From Xanthocytophaga flava (GTDB lineage: Bacteria; Bacteroidota; Bacteroidia; Cytophagales; 172606-1), in NCBI GenBank assembly GCA_030068525.1, contig JASJOS010000008.1:248001-312000 (forward strand): a stretch of DNA of 64,000 bases, in the 5' to 3' direction. The notes under the pieces were generated by a model. That model saw only the letters and a list, made by a program, of their open reading frames with translations, made no database searches and was not told the origin of the DNA. Positions 54,897-63,807 of the stretch are shown piece after piece (the first letter of the stretch is position 1; every line of letters starts with the position of its first letter). The position numbers and the translations under genes are program-made.

Positions 54897-56009
54897 GTGA
54901 AAAATATATCAGCAACCACAAAAAAAATCAGAGTAGGGATTATTGGAGCCAATACTACAAACTGGGCATCCCGATCACACATTCCAGCATTAAAGTTACT
55001 CCCCGAATTTGAAATCACAGCTGTAAGCACTACAAAGATAAGTTCAGCCCAACAAGCAGCAGCAAAGTTCGGAGTAAAGCATGCTTTTGATAATGAGTCT
55101 GATCTGGTTAACTGTCCGGATGTAGATCTTGTCGTAATAGCAGTTAAGGTGCCTTATCATTATCAACTAGTCAAAGCAGCAATTGAAGCAGGTAAAATGG
55201 TTTATTGTGAATGGCCGCTTGGTAACGGTACCAGAGAAGCAGAAGAAATGGTAACCCTGGCTAATGACAAGGGATTACGTACCTTTACCGGATTGCAGGC
55301 TTTATCACTGCCAGAAACGATTTACCTGAAAAAGGTCATTGCAGATGGGCTGATTGGAGAAGTACTTTCTTCCAACATATTAGGCTCTGGAGGTATGTGG
55401 GCTGACATCCGATCTGAAGGAAACATTTATATGTATGACCCGGCAAATGGTGCTACTATGCTGGAAATTCCTTTTGCCCATACACTTGCAGCCTATCTTG
55501 CGGTTCTGGGTAATTACCAATCAATGAGTACTACGCTGGCTCGCAGAAGAACAGAAGTAACCTTATTGACAAACGGTACAAAAGTGCCACAATTGACCAA
55601 TGATCAGATTGTTGTTTCGGGTATCCTCGAAGCAGGGATTGTTTCTAACATTCACTACAGAAGTGGGATATCTACAGGAACCAACTTTCTCTGGGAAATA
55701 AATGGTACCAAAGGGGATATTCTTGTTTCCGGGCAACTGGGACACTATCAGCTTACACCTATTACAGTACAATATGCGGCAAGTGGAGAGAAGTTACAGT
55801 CACTTGAAATTCCAACTAACTATTTAACAGACGTGCCTGAACCTCTCCATCAGCCTGTATATGGATTATACTATACATACAAAGCAGTTTGGAATGATAT
55901 TCAAAATAATACTCATACTGTTCCTGATTTTGCTCAGGGGGTGCGTATGCATAAACTGCTGGATAGGATCAAAGAAAGTGCTGAGGAACAAAGGACAATT
56001 ACTTTATAA
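54897..56009 (+). CDS. Gfo/Idh/MocA family protein, Gal80-like branch
   Basis: A 370-residue Rossmann-fold protein starting at a GTG (54897). The NAD(P)-binding motif is RVGIIGANTTNWASRSHIPAL at the N-terminus. The conserved EKP of catalytic dehydrogenases, which supplies the active-site lysine, reads EWP here (VYCEWPLGNG near residue 105). This is known from Gal80-like and other non-catalytic relatives, so it may bind NAD(P) or a sugar without dehydrogenase activity. The C-terminal GFO_IDH_MocA domain is present (ATMLEIPFAHTLAAYLAVLG near 185). It follows AraC-1 on the same strand after 84 bases. Confidence 0.85.
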   Translation: MKNISATTKKIRVGIIGANTTNWASRSHIPALKLLPEFEITAVSTTKISSAQQAAAKFGVKHAFDNESDLVNCPDVDLVVIAVKVPYHYQLVKAAIEAGKMVYCEWPLGNGTREAEEMVTLANDKGLRTFTGLQALSLPETIYLKKVIADGLIGEVLSSNILGSGGMWADIRSEGNIYMYDPANGATMLEIPFAHTLAAYLAVLGNYQSMSTTLARRRTEVTLLTNGTKVPQLTNDQIVVSGILEAGIVSNIHYRSGISTGTNFLWEINGTKGDILVSGQLGHYQLTPITVQYAASGEKLQSLEIPTNYLTDVPEPLHQPVYGLYYTYKAVWNDIQNNTHTVPDFAQGVRMHKLLDRIKESAEEQRTITL

Positions 56010-56261
56010 ACAAATCACTTTTTCGGGTGATTGATGCCTGGGGAACTGCTCAACCTTTGGGACTATTCTTTGAATGCTAAATTGGCAATGATCAGCTGTT
56101 TGTGAATGGATGTATTGACTGATCAGCAAAACAGAGCCGAAGCCCGACAACTACTCCCTAGCCCCAAACGCTATATGGCTAGTAATGAGTTTTGTCCCAG
56201 TGTAGAGATACCAGCTGAAAAGCTAAAATAGTTGGTAAATTAGAAAGTTATATTTTATTGA

Positions 56262-56655
56262 ATGAGTCATCCCGAATTCTGGATATGAGTTTGTTTTACA
56301 AAACCAGCGTCTATTCTTTTGAAAAGAGGATAGACGTTGGTCAATTTTTAAGCAATCTCTTTAATTGAGTTTGTTTATAGTCCCATGCATGATTTTACTT
56401 GTGGCCTCTTCATTTTTTGCTTGTCCAAAAAAGGACAACAAATGAGAATTTGTTGGGCCAGGATGTGTGTTAGCCGCAAAAAAGGACACTTTTCTCCGAT
56501 CCTCCCACCCACAGGCCAAAGGCCAACCTTGCGGAGAAAAGAAACCCAACGCACCTACACTGCCTTTCGCGATTGAAGTTTCCTTTGCTCTCTTTGGGAC
56601 ATTTTTTATTACTTTCTCAATAATATCTTTTACTCAAAATTCGGGACGATTCATG
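56262..56655 (+). repeat. ~400-bp dispersed non-coding repeat, copy A
   Basis: The element is bounded by imperfect inverted ends, ATGAGTCATCCCGAATTCTG at the left (56262) and the complement CAAAATTCGGGACGATTCAT at the right (ending 56655). Inside are a terminator-like hairpin near the left end (56304-56340) and a core (56405-56596) that matches copy B (60969-61122) in inverted orientation, sharing CCTCTTCATTTTTTGCTTG, GGCCAAAGGCCAACC and CGCACCTACACTGCC. It contains no plausible protein. Confidence 0.75.
56304..56346 (+). terminator. Hairpin inside repeat copy A
   Basis: CCAGCGTCTAT and ATAGACGTTGG enclose a further CTTTT/GAAAAG extension, followed by TCAATTTTT. It can terminate the Gfo/Idh transcript about 300 bases after its stop codon. 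Confidence 0.7.
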
Positions 56656-56725
56656 TTTATACATAAATCATGCTAAATTTTTGAAAAAATAGGATACTGT
56701 TGTTTGAGTGTGTGCAGCAGGCTGC

Positions 56726-57808
56726 TTAGGCATTTAGGAATGGGTAGTCAATATACCCTTGTGCACCGCCTCCAAACATAGTAGCTCTGTCAGGTTGGTT
56801 AAGAGGGGCATCTTTCTCGAATCGTTTGGGAAGATCGGGATTCGCTAAAAATAGTGTTCCAAAAGAAATGATTTTGGCAATACCTTTTTCAAGTTCTGTT
56901 TCTGCAGATACCTTATCATATCCTGTATTGGCTATAAGGGTATGCTTTATCAGCTGGCCAAATAACTCAATTTCATCATCTTCGGGATATCCTGACACTG
57001 CCGGAAATAAGGGACTACGCTTCATTAACTCTACATAGGCAAAATCCAGTTTGTTGAGCTCCTCAATCAAATGAGTATAGGTGGCAACCGGGTTGTCCAG
57101 TAACATATCTCCATATGGATGGAAAGGTGATATTTTTATCCCTACTTTATCCCCTCCGACAGCACGGATAAGCTCTTGCATTACTTCCAGAACAAAACGA
57201 GTTTTATTTTCAATACTTCCGCCATATTCGTCTATTCGTTTGTTGGCGCTTTCTGCTAAAAACTGATTGGGTAGATACCCATTCGCTGCATGCAGTTCTA
57301 CACCATCAAACCCTGCAGCCATTGCATTTCTGGCTGCCTGACTGTAATCCAGTATGATTTGTTTAATTTCATCAACTGTTAGTGCCCTTGGTATTTCGTA
57401 GTCTTTGAGACCTTGAGAGGTAAAATGTTTCATTCCGGTAATGGCAACCGCTGACGGTGCAACTGGCAATACACCTTTGCGATCAACCGAATGACCAGCC
57501 CTTCCGGTATGCCAAAGCTGGGCAATAATGACACCCCCTCTGTCATGAACCGCTTTCGTAACTTTCTTCCAGGCTTCAATCTGTTCGGGTGTAAAAATGC
57601 CAGGAGTAAAAGGGCTTCCTATGGCTTGTTCACTAATAGTAATGGCTTCTGTAAAGAGTAGTCCTGCACTTACTCTTTGTGTATAATACTCAACGGTTAA
57701 ATCACCTACTACTCCGTTTATATCGGCACGACTTCGGGTCATGGCAGACATCGCCATTCTATTTTTCAATGTTAGTTTCCCTAACTGGGTTTTATCAAAC
57801 AGTTTCAT
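56726..57808 (-). CDS. Old yellow enzyme family NADH:flavin oxidoreductase/ene-reductase
   Basis: A 360-residue FMN-dependent reductase. The OYE barrel is clear: LTLKNRMAMSAMTRSRAD at the N-terminus, QLWHTGRAGHSVDRKGVLPVAPSA near 95-120, VELHAANGYLPNQFLAESANKRIDEYGGSIENKTRF near 170-205 (with the substrate-binding His/Asn pair, HAAN), and FGTLFLANPDLPKRF near the end. It reduces activated alkenes, quinones or nitro compounds. It is preceded three bases upstream by the NmrA-type gene on the same strand, so the two form an operon. Confidence 0.93.
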   Translation of the reverse strand: MKLFDKTQLGKLTLKNRMAMSAMTRSRADINGVVGDLTVEYYTQRVSAGLLFTEAITISEQAIGSPFTPGIFTPEQIEAWKKVTKAVHDRGGVIIAQLWHTGRAGHSVDRKGVLPVAPSAVAITGMKHFTSQGLKDYEIPRALTVDEIKQIILDYSQAARNAMAAGFDGVELHAANGYLPNQFLAESANKRIDEYGGSIENKTRFVLEVMQELIRAVGGDKVGIKISPFHPYGDMLLDNPVATYTHLIEELNKLDFAYVELMKRSPLFPAVSGYPEDDEIELFGQLIKHTLIANTGYDKVSAETELEKGIAKIISFGTLFLANPDLPKRFEKDAPLNQPDRATMFGGGAQGYIDYPFLNA

Positions 57809-57811
57809 TTT

Positions 57812-58699
57812 TTAAATTATGTTAGTGGTAGTTGTAAAATATGTTTGTGTTAAAAATTGCTTTGTGGACAAAGGTTTTCTGCCCAGAAGCAATTCCAGAT
57901 CTGTTGAAGAAGATTGAAACTCACCTAAGCTAATGGCTTCTGACAGGGCAGAAAATATTTTGATGGATTGAGGAGGCAGACCGGCTTTCTCCATAGTAGC
58001 CATATACTCTGTTTTAGAAGGACTGGTGTACTGTATATCTACTCCGCCTTGCGTACTTAAAATATCAGCGATTTCAGCTAGAGACACATTTTCCGTATTA
58101 CTGATATTGTATTCTTTATTATAATGACCTTCCTGCAGACAGACATTCGCTATGGCCTCTGCTATGTCGGTGCGGGTTACATACGCGGCCTTACCTTCAC
58201 CAGCTGGTAAATAAATGCCGTTTTCCATTACCTTATCGCCTAAAAGCAGAGGTAACAATTCTGTATACAGATTGTCTTTAAAAATGGTATACGGAATCCC
58301 ACTTTCTCTAATCGTTGCATCTGTGGTCTTGATAGAGGAAGATACAAAGTCAAATGGAGAGTTTTTAACTGCATTTTCGTCAAAAAAACTTGTGTATAGC
58401 AGATGTTTTACTCCAGCTTCTTTTGCTGCTGTGATTACACTATCGTGTTGTTCGGCTCTGCTGGTCAGATCTCTGCCTGCTACCAGGATTAACTTGTCAA
58501 TCCCTGTAAAAGCTTTAACCAATGTAGGATACCAGTCATAGTCACCTACTCGTAGTGTAATGCCTTTTGCTTGTAAATCTTCTGCTTTGGCGGTCTCTCT
58601 AACCAGGCCAATAATAGTGTTAGGGTTAACACCTTTGTTTAGTAGGGAATGGATAATAGCTTTCCCAAGGTGCCCGTTTGCTCCTGTTACCAAAATCAT
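57812..58699 (-). CDS. NmrA-type NAD(P)H-dependent quinone reductase (SDR, QOR2-like)
   Basis: A 295-residue atypical SDR. The N-terminal dinucleotide motif is LVTGANGHLGKAII; KAFTGIDKLILVAGRDLTSRA near 65-90, HLLYTSFFDENAVKNSPFDF and TIRESGIPYTIFKDNLYTELLP near 130-155, and EYNISNTENVSLAEIADILS near 200 complete the pattern of QOR2/NmrA quinone reductases. It is the first gene of an operon with the OYE gene (3-base gap). A 17-bp repeat (58764-58780) lies 64 bases upstream of the start and may be its operator. Confidence 0.88.
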   Translation of the reverse strand: MILVTGANGHLGKAIIHSLLNKGVNPNTIIGLVRETAKAEDLQAKGITLRVGDYDWYPTLVKAFTGIDKLILVAGRDLTSRAEQHDSVITAAKEAGVKHLLYTSFFDENAVKNSPFDFVSSSIKTTDATIRESGIPYTIFKDNLYTELLPLLLGDKVMENGIYLPAGEGKAAYVTRTDIAEAIANVCLQEGHYNKEYNISNTENVSLAEIADILSTQGGVDIQYTSPSKTEYMATMEKAGLPPQSIKIFSALSEAISLGEFQSSSTDLELLLGRKPLSTKQFLTQTYFTTTTNII

Positions 58700-58763
58700 A
58701 TGTGTATATGTTAAATGTTAGTGATGAATGATGATGTAAAATTACTTTGTTGAACAAGGATAA

Positions 58764-58780
58764 ACTTGTATCAGATCACT
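58764..58780 (-). promoter_or_regulatory. 17-bp repeat upstream of the NmrA-OYE operon
   Basis: AGTGATCTGATACAAGT (read on the minus strand) occurs exactly here and at 59965-59981, upstream of the other oxidoreductase gene. It is 64 bases from the start codon, a sensible place for an activator or repressor site. Confidence 0.5.
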
Positions 58781-58962
58781 GTAGTTGAGTTGCTATCTGT
58801 CGTTGGAGATTGGATTGTATAGTAAACCTGAAAGTAAAGACAAGATGCAACCAGATAGATCACAAACTAGTTGATCTACGGCACTGAATTAGAGTATGTT
58901 TATGGATTAACAGTATGATGCCTTACTAACATATCCTCATGGATGTATCTGGCTGAGAATGT

Positions 58963-59907
58963 TCAGGCGAGCTCTATGACTACCTTGCCAATGTATCCAC
59001 CTTTCTCGGCATACTGATAGGCTTCCTGAGTTTGAGTAAAGGGAAATACTTTGCCTACCTCAATGGCTAGTCCCTTATCGATACCCTGTAACAATAAATT
59101 GATGCTTTTTTCAGAAGGGGCGGTTATCAGGGCAATATGCTTTTTACTTCTGAATAGATTTTGAATCAGTGTGGTTGGAATATCAATAGGTTGGGGAACC
59201 GGATTTAAAAACAGTGCCTGAGGTTTCATTATCTGTTTGGCGTTTTTATACCCCATTTTACCTGATAGATCAATGACAACGTCATAGGTAGCTTTACGGG
59301 AAAGTATATTTTCTTTTTTGTAATCCACTACTGAAGTGGCTCCCCATTCTTTAGCATAGGCTACTCCATTGGTACTTGTAACGGCTGTTACGTTTGCTCC
59401 GGTAGGTTTCAAGAGTTGTAACAAGAACATACCGAAACCTCCTGTTGCTCCATTGACCAAAATGTGAGATTGGGAATTGATCTTTCCCATTTTCTGAAAT
59501 GCTGCAACAGCCGCACCTCCAACCGTAGGAATGGAAGCTGCCTGAGCATAACTGATAGCTGCAGGTTTTTGCCAGACAGATGTAGCAGACACCGCAACAT
59601 ACTCGCCTAAGGCTCCCTCTTTCATATTGTTTTTTACTATACCAAAGACTTCATCTCCTTTTTTGAAGGTAGTTGCTGATGATCCAACCTCTTCAATAAC
59701 ACCCGCAAAGTCAGTACCTGTATGCTTAGGAAATTTCGAACCTGACATCAGTTTCATTTCTCCTTTTCTAATTTTCCAATCCAACGGGTTAACAGAAACT
59801 GCTTTTACTTTTATCAAGACCTGATCTGCCTGGATAGAAGGTGTTGATTCATCTAGGGTTTGTAACACTTCAGTGCCACCAAACATGTTGTAAGCGATCG
59901 TTTTCAT
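58963..59907 (-). CDS. Zinc-independent quinone oxidoreductase (MDR family, zeta-crystallin-like)
   Basis: A 314-residue medium-chain reductase. The GroES-like part (about 25-110) has VKVKAVSVNPLDWKIRKGEM, GTDFAGVIEEVG and GDEVFGI; the NADPH-binding part has LVNGATGGFGMFLLQLLKP near 150 and AVTSTNGVAYAKEWGATSVVDY near 180. No zinc-binding cysteines are present, as in zeta-crystallin-like quinone reductases. It lies on the minus strand between AraC-2 and the NmrA-OYE operon, 50 bases after the AraC-2 stop. The 17-bp repeat at 59965-59981 lies 57 bases upstream of its start, within the end of AraC-2. Confidence 0.9.
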   Translation of the reverse strand: MKTIAYNMFGGTEVLQTLDESTPSIQADQVLIKVKAVSVNPLDWKIRKGEMKLMSGSKFPKHTGTDFAGVIEEVGSSATTFKKGDEVFGIVKNNMKEGALGEYVAVSATSVWQKPAAISYAQAASIPTVGGAAVAAFQKMGKINSQSHILVNGATGGFGMFLLQLLKPTGANVTAVTSTNGVAYAKEWGATSVVDYKKENILSRKATYDVVIDLSGKMGYKNAKQIMKPQALFLNPVPQPIDIPTTLIQNLFRSKKHIALITAPSEKSINLLLQGIDKGLAIEVGKVFPFTQTQEAYQYAEKGGYIGKVVIELA

Positions 59908-59957
59908 TTTTTGTTTTTGTTTAAATGATTGATGCTACAAAGATCGGGTGTGCACGT

Positions 59958-60695
59958 CTAATAGACTTGTATCAGATCACTATTATGCTTTAAAGCCTTG
60001 GGTGGCATACCAAACATTTCATACATATACTTGTTGAGTTGAGGAAGATCATAAAAGCCCGTATCATAGGCGATGTCTGTAAGGCTCTTGTCTTTGTCTG
60101 AAAGGGTAAGGTAAACAGCCTGACGTATTCTTGTCCACAATAAGTATTTAGACAAGCTGCTACCCGTTTGTTCTTTAAACAGTGAAGCTAAACGAGAGGG
60201 AGAAAGGAAAACAATATCAGCAAAAGTTTGTGGGTTAATATCCCTTTCAAAGTAGTTGGTTCGGATATAATCAACCATTTTTGTCACCCTTTCATCATAG
60301 TGTGTAGCAGGTAGTTGTGACACCAATGCGGTAATGAGGGTGTCAATATCAAAACGATTCGTTCCGGTTTGAAAGAAAGCTTCCATTTCGTTTTCGGAAT
60401 GAAAAACAATATAGTCCTGATCAGCAGCGAATCTGTTGGCAAGTTCCAAACCAATAGTAGAATATGGCTCTATATTGAAAACATTCAATGTTCCTTTTTC
60501 AGCTACACACAAATGGGTAACCTGGGGTTTGATCAAAAAGCCATAGATATTTTTACACAACTGCCCGTTAATCGTTGAGGTAAACGGTGTGTCATTGGTT
60601 AAAACAATCTGATAAGCTGAATGTTTGTGGATCTCTACGGTAAGATTGTGGGCTGTAAGAGCAAGGATAAATGGATTGTTTAGTTGATTTTTCAT
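59958..60695 (-). CDS. AraC family transcriptional regulator (AraC-2)
   Basis: A 245-residue regulator. The N-terminal half (about 1-130) is an AraC-type sensory domain with little similarity to AraC-1. The C-terminal HTH (about 150-240) contains INPQTFADIVFLSPSRLASLFKEQTG and LTDIAYDTGFYDLPQLNKYMYEMFGMPP. It is upstream of the quinone oxidoreductase, with its own end overlapping a 17-bp repeat shared with the NmrA-OYE promoter. It is the likely controller of this group. Confidence 0.9.
   Translation of the reverse strand: MKNQLNNPFILALTAHNLTVEIHKHSAYQIVLTNDTPFTSTINGQLCKNIYGFLIKPQVTHLCVAEKGTLNVFNIEPYSTIGLELANRFAADQDYIVFHSENEMEAFFQTGTNRFDIDTLITALVSQLPATHYDERVTKMVDYIRTNYFERDINPQTFADIVFLSPSRLASLFKEQTGSSLSKYLLWTRIRQAVYLTLSDKDKSLTDIAYDTGFYDLPQLNKYMYEMFGMPPKALKHNSDLIQVY
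59965..59981 (-). promoter_or_regulatory. 17-bp repeat upstream of the quinone oxidoreductase gene
   Basis: AGTGATCTGATACAAGT on the minus strand, 57 bases before the start codon and inside the last codons of AraC-2 (encoding SDLIQV). It is an exact copy of the site at 58764-58780. Confidence 0.5.
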
Positions 60696-60896
60696 TTGAG
60701 TGTTTTCCTGAAAAGCAGCTCAAATTATGGATAAATGTAGCAATTCACAACAAAGGCAAATGGTATCACAAAAAATGTATTCGTTCAGCTTCAGTGTGTT
60801 TGATATATAATAATGGAATACCGAGACCTGATTCAGGAAAAGATCTTTAATCTATTGCAGTATGTGCATTATATCTTTTCTCTCAAAAAAGTGATA

Positions 60897-61315
60897 CATG
60901 AGTCATCCCAAATTTTGAGGAAAATAATTTGACTTTAAAGAATGATCCATGATAAAATAAATGAGCTACAAAGAGAGCAAAGAAGACTTAAATAACGAAT
61001 GGCAGTGTAGGTGCGTAGGCAATCCTTTTCCCGCGAGGTTGGCCTTTGGCCTTGCGGGCAGAAGGATTGGGAAAAGGTGCCCTTTTTTGCTTCGTTTTTT
61101 GGGCAAGCAAAAAATGAAGAGGTCAGTGGAAGAGAAAAGTAAGTGACAATAAACCAACACAGGAAGAGACAAGCAAAAAAGTAACAGGGTGATAAGAAGA
61201 GAAATGTTCTGAACAATAAAACAAACGCAGAAAGAAACATTTCTCAAAAATAACCCAAGCCTACACCATTTTTAAAAGCATAGGCTTGGATTTTACTCAT
61301 ATCCTAAGACTCATG
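60897..61315 (-). repeat. ~400-bp dispersed non-coding repeat, copy B
   Basis: This copy is inverted relative to copy A. Its plus-strand left end CATGAGTCATCCCAAATTTTGAG (60897-60919, read in two parts CATGAGTCATCCC and AAATTTTGAG) matches the right end of copy A. The core 60969-61122 aligns with 56596-56405. A hairpin at 61255-61289 sits where copy A also has one, and the outer end shares GGATATGAGT with copy A. A palindrome-like GGCCTTTGGCC lies in the core. Confidence 0.75.
61255..61289 (-). terminator. Terminator of the histidine kinase gene, inside repeat copy B
   Basis: CCAAGCCTA (61255-61263) and TAGGCTTGG (61281-61289) form a 9-bp stem with a 17-base loop, followed on the minus strand by GTTATTTTTG. 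It starts 66 bases after the kinase stop codon. Confidence 0.65.
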
Positions 61316-61355
61316 TATATACCGTTTGGCAGGCATGCAATCAACACTGGTACTT

Positions 61356-63626
61356 TCAAACATATTCTGCATTCACCAATGAAAACCTGGTTTTATCAAT
61401 AGCGTCATTCAATGTAGGGGTAGCCTTGAAACTTATACATATAGTTAATCCATTATCTGAAGTCAGGGTTAGCTTTCCGTCAATGTCATCGGTTAATCCC
61501 CTGATGAGTTTAAGCCCTAATCCTTCATTGCTTCTTTTTGTCAAGAAGTCTGCAGGTAACCCTTTGCCATTGTCAGAAATTGTCAGAAGTATTTCATTAT
61601 TTTCTGTCTGTTTGCATTCGACTGAAATACTATTATTCGATTCCTGTTTGGGAAAAGCATACTTAAATGCATTGGTAACAGCTTCGTTTACAATCAGTCC
61701 AATTGGTACTGCCTGAGAAACATCCAGCTGGATAGATTCATAACTTTGATGAAAGTGGATAGGATAACCGTCACTAAAGCTTTCACGCAAGTGTTGAATT
61801 AGTTCTTTCAGGTATTCCTCCATATTGATAGAAGCTACATTGGTTGCCTGATACAGCTTTTTGTGAATTAAAGACATCGCATATACCCGATTCTGGCTAA
61901 CCTGTATTGCCTGTAAGGCATCATTACTCAAACTATGAGATTGAGATTCGAGCAAGCTTAATACTGTCTGAAGATTATTCTTAACCCGATGATGTACCTC
62001 TTTTAACAACCATTCCTTTTCAGTAAGAAGATGTTGCAATTGCTTGTTGGTTTTCTGCTTGATCCGGTATTGATTGTAAAGCAAACCCATAATTATACCC
62101 AATAACACAATCCCTGCTAGGGTAGTATTTCGTATTATTTCTGATTTTTGTATTTCGCTTTGCTGTACCTGAGTTTGCTTGGTTAATAGATTAATAGACT
62201 GTGCTTTTAGCTTAATGTCCTGATCTTTTTTCTCGGTTTCATACTGCACCTGCAACTGGGCAATCTGCTGGCTTTTGGCCTCATTGAAAATCGAGTCATT
62301 CAGACGTTTATGGAGCTGATAGTGAGCAATAGCTGAAAGGTAATTCCCCTGAGCAGAATCAACTTCAAACCACGACAACTGATTCACTGAAAGATCTGCT
62401 AACGAACCAGATTTTTCAGCAAGCTTTTTTTCCAGTTGCAGATATTTCTGAGCCAGTTTATACTGTTTGGTAGCGATAGTAAAGGGTATGACTGCGGTAT
62501 ATATAATGCTATAATCCCCTGGGCTTAAGTCTGGTTTCTCAGCCAGTTCCAGCAACTCGTTACAATAGGTTTGCCCCTGTGTATATTGCTTTAACAATTC
62601 GTATACAGTTACAAAGCTGGCTTTATTGATTATCATACTACTTATATCAGGAGGAGGATATCTCTTTGTAATGTCTTTCAGAAATACCAGTGCTTCAGAA
62701 TACTTATGCGATTTGAGTAAAGAATGGCTGATATTTTGTGCCAAACTATTTATCGTATTGAGATCCTTATTCTTTTCAGCAACAGTCAACGCTTTTTTGA
62801 AGTAGAGGTATGCCTGTTCGTAGTCCTTTAAATAATAATAGGTAATACCCAAATGATTATAGATTGTGCTCATCTGTGCAGTTTCATCATATAGATGTTC
62901 CCCTGTTTTCATAGCAAGCAAACCATATCTTATTGCCTCTTTATACTCTCCTGATATGGAGTAGACAGCACTTAAAATATCGTAGATACTTTGTAGGCGG
63001 GAATAGTTAACAGATTGATATACAACCAAAGCTTCTTTTAGCTTTTTAATAGAACGGGTATAATCTCCATCTATGGAATACAGATCCCCTATTTCTTTTA
63101 AGCAATGAGCAATCTGTACTTTACTGCCTGCCTGCTTAAAAGCTAACAGGGCTTTTTCAGCGATATCGATTCTTTGAAATAATATCTCTTTGGAAGCAAA
63201 GGCCGAATAAAAATTCCTTTGCTCCATATAAGCTTCCCCCAGTCCATAGGTATATTTGATTCTGGCAAATATATCAATGGCTTTACCAATCATTACTTTA
63301 CCCCTCTCATTATCTCCTTTTTCCCGATAGGCCATTGAATATAGCAAGTAAGAATAGGCAATACCTTTTTGAAATGAGAGCTTGTAGCTCAGCTGCTCAG
63401 CTTCCTGAATAAGACTCAATGCACTATCCAGATCTGTTTTGTGCTCTCCAGGCTTTTCAATATAAAACCGTCCTACTTTGTGCAATAAAGCAACACGATT
63501 TGTATCCTGTTTGGCAACTTTCAATAAGCCCACTGCATCCGTAGCTTCCTTTACTGTTATATCCTGGGCATGACAATAACAGTTACCAATACACAACAGT
63601 AAAATAACTATGGAAAGATTCTTCAT
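61356..63626 (-). CDS. TPR-containing sensor histidine kinase (HisKA_2 type)
   Basis: A 756-residue protein read from the ATG at 63626 (MKNLSIVILLL), giving a signal peptide ending CHAQ; the longer frame starts with TTG. Tetratricopeptide repeats fill about 30-430 (AYLYFKKALTVAEKNKDL near 260). A coiled segment (SQQIAQLQVQYETEKKDQDIKLK) leads to one membrane helix (about 497-517), then a HisKA_2 dimerisation domain with the phospho-acceptor His near 545 (EVHHRVKNNLQTVLSLLES) and an HATPase (IVNEAVTNAFKYAFP, DNGKGLPADF, NEGLGLKLIRGL). This is the usual architecture of Bacteroidota TPR kinases paired with LytTR or LuxR-type regulators. No response regulator is adjacent, so it may be an orphan. 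Confidence 0.92.
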   Translation of the reverse strand: MKNLSIVILLLCIGNCYCHAQDITVKEATDAVGLLKVAKQDTNRVALLHKVGRFYIEKPGEHKTDLDSALSLIQEAEQLSYKLSFQKGIAYSYLLYSMAYREKGDNERGKVMIGKAIDIFARIKYTYGLGEAYMEQRNFYSAFASKEILFQRIDIAEKALLAFKQAGSKVQIAHCLKEIGDLYSIDGDYTRSIKKLKEALVVYQSVNYSRLQSIYDILSAVYSISGEYKEAIRYGLLAMKTGEHLYDETAQMSTIYNHLGITYYYLKDYEQAYLYFKKALTVAEKNKDLNTINSLAQNISHSLLKSHKYSEALVFLKDITKRYPPPDISSMIINKASFVTVYELLKQYTQGQTYCNELLELAEKPDLSPGDYSIIYTAVIPFTIATKQYKLAQKYLQLEKKLAEKSGSLADLSVNQLSWFEVDSAQGNYLSAIAHYQLHKRLNDSIFNEAKSQQIAQLQVQYETEKKDQDIKLKAQSINLLTKQTQVQQSEIQKSEIIRNTTLAGIVLLGIIMGLLYNQYRIKQKTNKQLQHLLTEKEWLLKEVHHRVKNNLQTVLSLLESQSHSLSNDALQAIQVSQNRVYAMSLIHKKLYQATNVASINMEEYLKELIQHLRESFSDGYPIHFHQSYESIQLDVSQAVPIGLIVNEAVTNAFKYAFPKQESNNSISVECKQTENNEILLTISDNGKGLPADFLTKRSNEGLGLKLIRGLTDDIDGKLTLTSDNGLTICISFKATPTLNDAIDKTRFSLVNAEYV

Positions 63627-63807
63627 TGGATAAAGTGCTTTAGACAATGTAAAACAACCAGCTAAGATAGAAGACTAAAAAAAGAAGTATAAAACTATTC
63701 GCTCTGAGTTGTTACTCAGATAAGAGACAGAGTTCATGTAATAATGTATGAACTTAATTTTAGAGTTTTTGTCAGTAATATAGCCTATTTTCATGTAGAC
63801 TTGTGTG

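Larger units (their letters stand above)
56010..56725. other. 716-bp spacer containing repeat copy A
   Basis: The right part is the dispersed repeat (56262-56655). A 41-codon frame (56106-56231) before it has gene-like codons but no recognisable family and is not called. Confidence 0.5.
60696..61355. other. 660-bp spacer containing repeat copy B
   Basis: Holds the AraC-2 promoter side (60696-60896) and the dispersed repeat (60897-61315). The short overlapping frames in it encode no recognised protein. Confidence 0.5.

Noticed and set aside
56106-56231. A 41-codon frame MDVLTDQQNRAEARQLLPSP
   Set aside because: Codon use looks gene-like but it is short, has no known relative that I recognise and lies next to a repeat.
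56361-56676. Short frames within repeat copy A
   Set aside because: They are translations of the repeat core and recur in the inverted copy, where the frames are not conserved.
60935-61247. Overlapping frames of 61, 93 and 101 codons
   Set aside because: They are translations of repeat copy B and have no conserved frame with copy A.
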